A stretch of DNA of 37,668 bases from Myxococcales bacterium (GTDB lineage: Bacteria > Myxococcota_A > UBA9042), in the NCBI GenBank assembly GCA_009692465.1, contig SHZD01000036.1:1-37668 (forward strand). The letters are read 5' to 3'. The notes below the pieces were generated by a model, which was not told where the DNA came from, ran no database searches, and worked only from the letters and a program-made list of their open reading frames with translations. Both the position numbers and the translations under genes were made by a program. This document shows positions 32,539-37,668 of the stretch, one piece after another; position 1 is the first letter of the stretch; each line of letters starts with the position of its first letter.

Positions 32539-34142
32539 TCGATGAGCGGGTGCTGCTGGCCTGGCGCGACGCGATCGGCACCTTGTCCACACTGGCATGG
32601 GCAGGGGCCCGCAACAGCACGGTCGGCGGCCAATTGCTTCGCGATGGTTGGGTTGGCCGCTTGCGCTGCGACAGCGATGCGGCCCAGTGCGCAGTAAGTC
32701 AGGGAGATCACGGAGAGTTAGTCGCCATTACCCGCAAGGGCGCCGCCTTGACCACCGACTGCAGTTGCGGGGTCCCGCGCTGTGCTCATGCGGTGGCCGT
32801 CGTTTTAGAGCTGCAAAAGCGCTTGCGGCGAGCCCAGACGACCTCCGATGACCGCGGTTCAGTTCTGGCCAATTTGCGTGAGCGTTTGCGGCCTTCCCCC
32901 GCGACACCGCCGCCGCCGCGGGCGCTGCGCGACTTGCAACGGCTGCCCGTCGACGCCGCGGTCGACATGTTGGCGTTGGCCTGGCGCCAAGCGCTGCGTC
33001 CGACTCCAAGCGATGTGGCCGAACTGGAAATCGCGGTGGCACTGGTGCGCGCTGCGGTCAGTGCGAACCCGGAGCAGGCTGCCGTTTGGGCTCTGCGCCT
33101 GCTGGACGGCCTCGGCGCGCCAAAAGTAGTTTTTACCCCGCTATCCGAGTCGGCGCAGGTACAGCTTGAAAAAATATGCGCGATTTTAGGCGTTTGCGAG
33201 CAGCCCCTTCAACTCGAGGCCTTGTTTGTCCATGCCACCGATGGTCAGCCCCAAATCGCCCCCGCAGTGGCCGTGATTTTGGCGCAGTGGGCGGCGCGCG
33301 ATAGCCCGGCCTGTGACAAGTTGACCTCGCTGGCCCAAGGCTGGGTGGAATCGCCGCGCCATCCAGCGTGGCGCGAACATGCCCAGCCCGGCGGTGCCGA
33401 TCTCTTGCTGTCCGCCCTGATCGATAGCTTATGTGCTGGCGGTCACCTCGACCAGGCCCTGCGACTGGCGCAAAGCTGGCCGCCTCTAAGGTCAACGCTG
33501 CTGCCGCTGATGGCGGCTGCCGGCCACGCCGGCAACTTCGAAGCGATTCGCCAGATTTTGGCTCGCCTAGACCCGCGTGGGGCGACTTTTGCCGAGGCAG
33601 CGACCGCGGCATGGCAGGCCGCGCAGACTGCAGACCAGCCCGAAACCGCCCTGGCGATGGCGTTGTGGGTGCTGGAGCGACTGCCCGCCGCCAGCTGGTA
33701 CCAGCGCGCCCGCCAGGCTTGTCCGCCGCAGCGGTGGTCGGCGGTCCGCCACAACTGGCTCGCCGCGGTGCTTGCCCATGACGAGGTAACCTGGCTGCCT
33801 GGCGCACTTGCCGATGAAACCGATGCAGCGCAGGCGCTTTTTGCCGTCGTGCACCTGGGTCCATTGCGCGATCAGACGGCCACGGCTGCGCTGGTTGCTC
33901 TAGGTCGCTACGATGCTCAACTGGCAGTGGCTGCTCACCAATTGCGGTTGCTGGCCTTGTGCAGCAGTGCCACGCCGACTGACAAGGCGATCGTGCGCGC
34001 TGCTGACGATCTGTGTCAGATCGCAACGACTGCCGGGCAGCCCCTGGCAGGCGCGCCGTACTTGCGGCTGGTGATCGGCAACCACACTGGCCGCTTGCCG
34101 CTGGCCAAGCTGCTTCGAGCGTGCACGGAAATGCCAATTTGA
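32535..34142 (+). CDS. SWIM zinc-finger protein
   Basis: A 535-residue protein. The ATG overlaps the preceding stop (ATGA). Around residue 75-90 it has the SWIM zinc-finger pattern C-x-C-x4-C-x-H (CSCGVPRCAHAV) in the context LTTDCSC. The rest is a long run of helical, Ala/Leu-rich repeats without catalytic motif, resembling a TPR/HEAT-like scaffold. SWIM domains bind DNA or proteins and occur beside Swi2/Snf2 helicases, which are absent here. The role is unknown; coupling to a phosphoesterase and an iron-sulphur protein suggests nucleic-acid metabolism, by inference only. Confidence 0.8.
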   Translation: MIDERVLLAWRDAIGTLSTLAWAGARNSTVGGQLLRDGWVGRLRCDSDAAQCAVSQGDHGELVAITRKGAALTTDCSCGVPRCAHAVAVVLELQKRLRRAQTTSDDRGSVLANLRERLRPSPATPPPPRALRDLQRLPVDAAVDMLALAWRQALRPTPSDVAELEIAVALVRAAVSANPEQAAVWALRLLDGLGAPKVVFTPLSESAQVQLEKICAILGVCEQPLQLEALFVHATDGQPQIAPAVAVILAQWAARDSPACDKLTSLAQGWVESPRHPAWREHAQPGGADLLLSALIDSLCAGGHLDQALRLAQSWPPLRSTLLPLMAAAGHAGNFEAIRQILARLDPRGATFAEAATAAWQAAQTADQPETALAMALWVLERLPAASWYQRARQACPPQRWSAVRHNWLAAVLAHDEVTWLPGALADETDAAQALFAVVHLGPLRDQTATAALVALGRYDAQLAVAAHQLRLLALCSSATPTDKAIVRAADDLCQIATTAGQPLAGAPYLRLVIGNHTGRLPLAKLLRACTEMPI

Positions 34143-34287
34143 CGACGTATGAATCCGACGGCCGCAGCGGCGGTGGTCAAGAAAAACTGCCCCACCGACC
34201 CACAACCTAACCAAGGCAAGCACGGCAAAGCGATTGCGCCAAGTGAGGTTCGGCTGCTCGCTTTTTCGTGGCCTGACCGCTGTTCGG

Positions 34288-34857
34288 TTATTCCAGTTCG
34301 TCTTCCAGTACCGGCTCGCGCATCTCGCTCGACAGGTAGATGTCTGAAAACGCGCCATCCAGATCAAAATCGGCGCGAGCGCGGGCATACCACCAGTCGA
34401 TGCCAGGGGTGATGACGTATTTGACGGGCGGTACTTGCGGGGTCACCGGGTCGCGGCCGATCACCAATAACTGGAAATTGGCCTCTTCGCCACTGCGGTA
34501 GCCAGCCCCAAGAGCACACCAGCCAGCGTAGGCGGTGACATCGCCGGCTTTGGTGCAGTCGATGCCCCAGGTGGTTTTCATGGTCTGCCAGTTCATGTCT
34601 TTGGGATGAAAATCGGTGTCCGTCGCCCCAGTCGAAATGTAGCGGTGATAGGTTTGGTAGTAGTTCTCTTGCTTGATGCGGATGTCACCGAGCATCGAAA
34701 TAGCTTCCTGGACGCGGGCCCGTCGGGTGAAGCGCTTGTAGCTTTGACCCGCGACCGTGGCCAGCACGCCGATAATGACCACCACGATCATCAACTCAAG
34801 CAGCGTAAAACCGGCTGGTTTTATAGGTCGAATTCTCACTTGGGCGGTGGGGGACAT
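34288..34857 (-). CDS. Type IV pilin-like prepilin (minor pilin or pseudopilin)
   Basis: A 189-residue prepilin. Cleavage is expected at PAG|FTLLELMIVVVIIGVLATVA, with Glu at position 5 and the standard hydrophobic helix; the leader is about 13 residues from the ATG at 34857, which has GAGG upstream. The globular part contains ISTGATDTDF, CTKAGDVTAYAGWCALG with a likely disulfide pair, and WWYARARADFDLDG, a 'YYxxAxxDxDxDG' motif typical of prepilins in Myxococcota. It has no pilA-type sigma-54 promoter upstream. It is likely a minor pilin or type II secretion pseudopilin. Confidence 0.88.
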   Translation of the reverse strand: MSPTAQVRIRPIKPAGFTLLELMIVVVIIGVLATVAGQSYKRFTRRARVQEAISMLGDIRIKQENYYQTYHRYISTGATDTDFHPKDMNWQTMKTTWGIDCTKAGDVTAYAGWCALGAGYRSGEEANFQLLVIGRDPVTPQVPPVKYVITPGIDWWYARARADFDLDGAFSDIYLSSEMREPVLEDELE

Positions 34858-35022
34858 CGGCGCCTCGCGCGGCAGGACCCAACGGAGCGGGGCCACCGCA
34901 GCGCACATCCTCAGGCCAAACCGCGGCGGCGTCAACGCAAATGGCGCTAAGGCCCTAGTATGCACGCATCGTATGCGCAGTTTGCGCGGCTAGTGATTCT
35001 GGATGGGCATTCGCAGCCGCGG

Positions 35023-36219
35023 CTATTTACCTGCGTACACGCTAGGCGGCTTGCTCAGGGCACGGGCCTTGGGAAACTGACTCACGGCTGCAGCGACTTC
35101 GGCCTCATGCTCAGTCATCTTGCGATTGAGATCCCCTAAATCGGGCTGCAGTTCGATGATTTTGAGTTGAGCAGTCCCACCCGAAGCGATATCCATCAAA
35201 AATGGCACTACCGACGGCCGATTGAAGCGGTCAAACCGCAATAGGCCAAACCAGAAAAACGCAGCTCCCGTCTGTTTGGCCAGTTTGGTGGCCGGCGCCT
35301 TGCACAGCGGCATGGTAAAAGCGCCGACGCGGGCACAATCGGCCAACGCTTCCAAGGTCAGCGCAACCTGCACTTTCTTCTCTTCACGCTTGATTTCCGT
35401 CACTTTGGCACTGACTTTGGCGTCCTTGCGGCCCAATCGCACGATCACGCCCCACGGCACCACCCCTTCTGCGCGAATCTGAGCGTAATGGGTGCCCACA
35501 ATCAGGTCCTGCGCCGTGTACAGTGGCCCGGTCAGCTTGACGCCGTCGACAAAAACGTCCGCCACCTTGCCTTCAGGCAGCTCGACGACGATGGCAAACT
35601 TGCCGCCGCCGTCCATCTTGGCGTGCAGTTGATCGAACAACTCCAGCAGACCCTTGTCCTGTTTGCGCCGATCAATGACCAAAGTCGGTTCAATCGCAAT
35701 GCCCAACTCAAACCAGTGAGTGGCCTCGCCAGCGCCGTGACCGGCGAGGTAGGCGCACACCCCAGCTCGCATATATGCGTCAGCCAAGTTGCTGTAATTA
35801 ACCAGTTCTAGGTAGGCCTTTTCGTACAGCGCGACCGCGTCTTTGAGTTTTTCTAACGCCTCGCCGTGCTTGCCCTCGCCTTGCAAGTTGATTCCGTCCT
35901 GCCGCACCGCGTCGGCGGCATCAATGCGCTTGGAGGACAGCGAGGGTTTGGGCGCGTTTTTCTTTGGATCGGCCTTGTCGGGCACCTTTTCGCGGTCGGT
36001 GACGAGGTCAAACACTGCCGACGTCGACATTTGATCTTGGGCCGCCTTGAGCACCCGCCGTTCTTGGGCCGACTTGGGTTCGCCCAGCGTGGTGGGCGGC
36101 ACCAACATCAGTTTTGGCTTGGGATCGCCGTCTTGCGGCACCAGGCTCTCGCCCATGGCGCCAACGGCGGGCAGTTGAGTCGCAAGAGTAAGAGCGAGCA
36201 CATATCCGAACTTGAGCAT
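35023..36219 (-). CDS. Secreted TPR-like protein of unknown function
   Basis: A 398-residue protein with a cleavable signal peptide (hydrophobic LALTLATQLPAVGA). After a Pro/Lys-rich linker comes a helical TPR-like region (GEALEKLKDAVALYEKAYLE; NLADAYMRAGVCAYLAGHG; FELGIAIEPTLVIDRRK). Then a PEGA-like strand region follows (EGKVADVFVDGVKLTGPLY), and a C-terminal section with Lys/Glu strands. This TPR-then-PEGA layout is frequent in periplasmic proteins of Myxococcota. No Cys lipobox is visible. The promoter below lies 46-74 bp upstream; it is divergent from the nitrilase gene. Confidence 0.78.
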   Translation of the reverse strand: MLKFGYVLALTLATQLPAVGAMGESLVPQDGDPKPKLMLVPPTTLGEPKSAQERRVLKAAQDQMSTSAVFDLVTDREKVPDKADPKKNAPKPSLSSKRIDAADAVRQDGINLQGEGKHGEALEKLKDAVALYEKAYLELVNYSNLADAYMRAGVCAYLAGHGAGEATHWFELGIAIEPTLVIDRRKQDKGLLELFDQLHAKMDGGGKFAIVVELPEGKVADVFVDGVKLTGPLYTAQDLIVGTHYAQIRAEGVVPWGVIVRLGRKDAKVSAKVTEIKREEKKVQVALTLEALADCARVGAFTMPLCKAPATKLAKQTGAAFFWFGLLRFDRFNRPSVVPFLMDIASGGTAQLKIIELQPDLGDLNRKMTEHEAEVAAAVSQFPKARALSKPPSVYAGK

Positions 36220-36264
36220 GAGTATGACTACCGTGGCACCGCAGCGGCGAAAAGCCGACGCAGT

Positions 36265-36292
36265 AGGCTAGGGAGGTCAAGGCGATTGTCAA
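36265..36292 (-). promoter_or_regulatory. Sigma-70-type promoter for the TPR/PEGA-like gene
   Basis: On the minus strand a perfect -35 hexamer TTGACA (36287-36292) is followed after 16 bp by TAGCCT (36265-36270; T, A and final T of the -10 consensus). Expected initiation is near 36258, leaving a leader of about 40 nt. Confidence 0.5.
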
Positions 36293-36420
36293 GGCCAAAA
36301 CGACGTCGGAAATGCCGTTTTGCGCCCAAAGCCCGCAATCGCGGCGGTTGTGGCTCTTGAAATCTGGCCCGCCTGCCCGCACACTGCGCGCGCGCCACAA
36401 TTGGCGGTGCCGAGATCGCC

Positions 36421-37227
36421 ATGCAGCGGATTAAAGCAGCGGTAATTCAGACCAAATCAACTGAGGACATTGCCCATAACTTGCAACGGGCAGCCGAATT
36501 GGTGCGCGCCGCTGCTACCGATGGTGCTCAGTTCATTGCTTTGCCAGAAAACGTAGCATTTTTGAGGGTCTCCACCACCGAAAACTGTGGCGAGCCTCTC
36601 GATGGCCGCATCGTCAGCCACTTTGCCCAGTTGGCCAAGGAGACTAACGCCGCGATTCTAATCGGCTCTTACCAAGAGACGTCCGGCGAAGTCCACCGAG
36701 TCTACAATACCAGCGTCTTGCTCGGTCCCGATGGCACCATTGTGCAAAAATACCGGAAAATCCACCTGTTTGACATTGATATTCCTGGCCAAGTCAGCTT
36801 TCGCGAATCCAATCACGTCGCCCCCGGCGCCGAGGTGGTGACGGCCGACTTGCTAGGCAGCCGCTGGGGGCTGACCATCTGCTACGATTTGCGATTTCCT
36901 GAACAGTATCGACAGCTTGCCGCTAAGCACTGCGACGTACTCTGCGTGCCGGCGGCCTTTACCCTGCAAACCGGCAAAGATCACTGGGAGGTCTTGCTGC
37001 GGGCCCGCGCCATTGAAAACCAGTGTTGGCTACTGGCGCCCGGCCAATGGGGCCACCACGGCGGCCCGCGCCACAGCTACGGGCACTCGATGATCATTGA
37101 TCCGTGGGGCCATGTCGTCGCCCGCTGTTCCGATGGCGAAGGCTTTGTCACCGCGTGGCTGGACCCCGAACAACTGATCAGCGTGCGTCGCAATTTGCCC
37201 TGTCAGGCCCACCGGCGCTTGAGTTGA
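36421..37227 (+). CDS. Nitrilase-superfamily amidase (Nit1/deaminated-glutathione-amidase-like)
   Basis: A 268-residue carbon-nitrogen hydrolase with the complete catalytic triad: Glu in IALPENVAFL, Lys in YRKIHLFDIDIPGQVSF and Cys in LTICYDLRFPE. The YRKIHLFD-I-D and ICYDLRFPE forms and the length match the Nit1/Nit2 branch, whose bacterial and mammalian members clear deaminated glutathione or omega-amides. Further family segments: PAAFTLQTGKDHWEVLLRAR and GHSMIIDPWG. No fused or neighbouring Fhit gene. The ATG is chosen from ORF length; the upstream 200 bp are shared with the divergent TPR gene. Confidence 0.92.
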   Translation: MQRIKAAVIQTKSTEDIAHNLQRAAELVRAAATDGAQFIALPENVAFLRVSTTENCGEPLDGRIVSHFAQLAKETNAAILIGSYQETSGEVHRVYNTSVLLGPDGTIVQKYRKIHLFDIDIPGQVSFRESNHVAPGAEVVTADLLGSRWGLTICYDLRFPEQYRQLAAKHCDVLCVPAAFTLQTGKDHWEVLLRARAIENQCWLLAPGQWGHHGGPRHSYGHSMIIDPWGHVVARCSDGEGFVTAWLDPEQLISVRRNLPCQAHRRLS

Positions 37228-37254
37228 TCGCCACTGCGCTGACCGCCGTAGAGC

Positions 37255-37509
37255 TTAACCGCCTTTTTCAGCCAGTCCCTTGAGCGCGCCCAAGCCCTTT
37301 TCAAAATCACCGCCGACCATTTTGTCCATATTCATCATCATCGACATGGTTTTGGCCATCAAGCCGTCATTTTTGCCAGCCATGATCCAGGTCTCTTTGG
37401 TGATTTCGCCGCTTACAGCGAGTTGAAACTCCGCAATCAACGCCCCGACCTTGTCTGCAGGCGCTTTGACGTCGGCGCTGCGCTGCACGGTAAAGGTGTC
37501 CGGCTGCAT
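37255..37509 (-). pseudogene. SRPBCC-family protein with a large internal deletion
   Basis: An open frame of 84 residues whose two ends match the SRPBCC/polyketide-cyclase-like family but whose middle is missing. The N-terminus (MQPDTFTVQRS, then APADKVGALIAEF) is followed directly by the C-terminal segment TWIMAGKNDGLMAKTMSMMM and MNMDKMVGGDFEKGLGAL. In intact members about 60-90 residues separate these, including the ligand-binding strands. The frame is kept, so a short product could still be made. In-frame ATGs at 37509 and 37518 are possible; translation upstream runs into the MITE-like element, whose border lies 3 bp beyond 37518. Confidence 0.7.
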
Positions 37510-37520
37510 CGCCGCCATCC

Positions 37521-37605
37521 CTAGGAGTCTGTCGGAAATCAATCGATTATAAAATGTCTATCCGGTTATACACAATGAATCTATTACGATCCGACAGTCT
37601 CCTAG
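37521..37605. mobile_element. MITE-like hairpin element, right copy
   Basis: The inverted counterpart of 64-148: CTAG borders, terminal repeats GGAGTCTGTCGGA / TCCGACAGTCTCC with one T-T mismatch, and an AT-rich core with TTATACACAATGAATCTATT in common. It is inserted immediately before the start of the SRPBCC-like gene, separating it from its original promoter. Confidence 0.65.
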
Positions 37606-37622
37606 CTTCTCAGATATTCTCA

Positions 37623-37668
37623 ACTGTCCAAGAACTGCCCGGAGTGAATCCGTGCAGTTTCGGACAGT
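37623..37668. repeat. Right-end palindrome
   Basis: The inverse copy of the 46-bp palindrome at the left end, differing at two positions. Together with the MITE-like element it forms the 148-bp inverted terminal repeat of the window. Confidence 0.85.

Noticed and set aside
1..37668. Linear replicon with hairpin telomeres
   Set aside because: The ends are inverted palindromes, but they also look like an ordinary multicopy MITE-like repeat where assembly stops, and they differ from each other; there is no telomere-resolvase gene.

Overview
The window looks like one complete contig (about 60% GC, densely coded) from a Gram-negative bacterium of the old 'Deltaproteobacteria' type, most likely Myxococcota or a close relative such as Bradymonadales. 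This is an inference from gene content: a lysS-lolE-lolD-bamA operon, a sigma-54-type pilR/pilA pair, secreted TPR and Kazal-type lipoproteins with acidic Thr/Asp-rich linkers, a myxobacteria-style second prepilin, and a MoxR/DUF58/BatA operon. No marker such as 16S rRNA is present to prove it.

Layout. 1-300: an inverted repeat made of two nested palindromes (the same 148 bp closes the right end in opposite orientation), then a copy of dispersed element 'B' leading into cutA. 296-6645 (+): cutA; a 12-unit 16-bp tandem array and a Kazal-rich lipoprotein; ribBA with a decayed RibB half; structured repeat R1; an FAD oxidoreductase coupled to a rhomboid protease. 6659-14850 (-): repeat R2, then (reading leftwards from lysS) lysS, a greatly enlarged LolE-type permease, lolD, bamA and a Cys-less redoxin-like gene. 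14970-19280 (-): element B2, tRNA-Pro(GGG) with its own promoter, OmpA-type lipoprotein, UbiB kinase, phasin-like protein, element B3, small lipoprotein. 19529-26502 (+): polyhydroxyalkanoic-acid-system protein, repeat R3, secreted TPR-like protein, MoxR ATPase, DUF58 protein, BatA-like protein, HAD phosphatase. 26600-29043 (-): pilA with a strong terminator and a sigma-54 promoter, and pilR. 29361-30090: truncated transposase broken by a 23-bp tandem repeat. 30103-34142: tsaC/sua5 (-) divergent from an overlapping DHH phosphoesterase - BFD-like ferredoxin - SWIM zinc-finger operon (+). 34288-37668: second prepilin (-), secreted TPR protein (-), nitrilase-family amidase (+), an internally deleted SRPBCC gene (-) and the right-hand terminal repeat.

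How the genes work together. Much of the window is envelope biogenesis (BamA, LolD/LolE, OmpA-like lipoprotein, rhomboid, type IV pilins, MoxR/BatA) plus housekeeping (lysS, tsaC, tRNA-Pro, riboflavin, UbiB). The least explained material is the non-coding DNA. Two families of dispersed, strongly foldable intergenic elements (R: three copies; B: three copies) sit at gene ends, share a 35-bp module, and show compensatory changes in predicted stems. The R family keeps a GNRA-capped hairpin in all three copies while the stems around it differ. This is the best candidate here for something undescribed.
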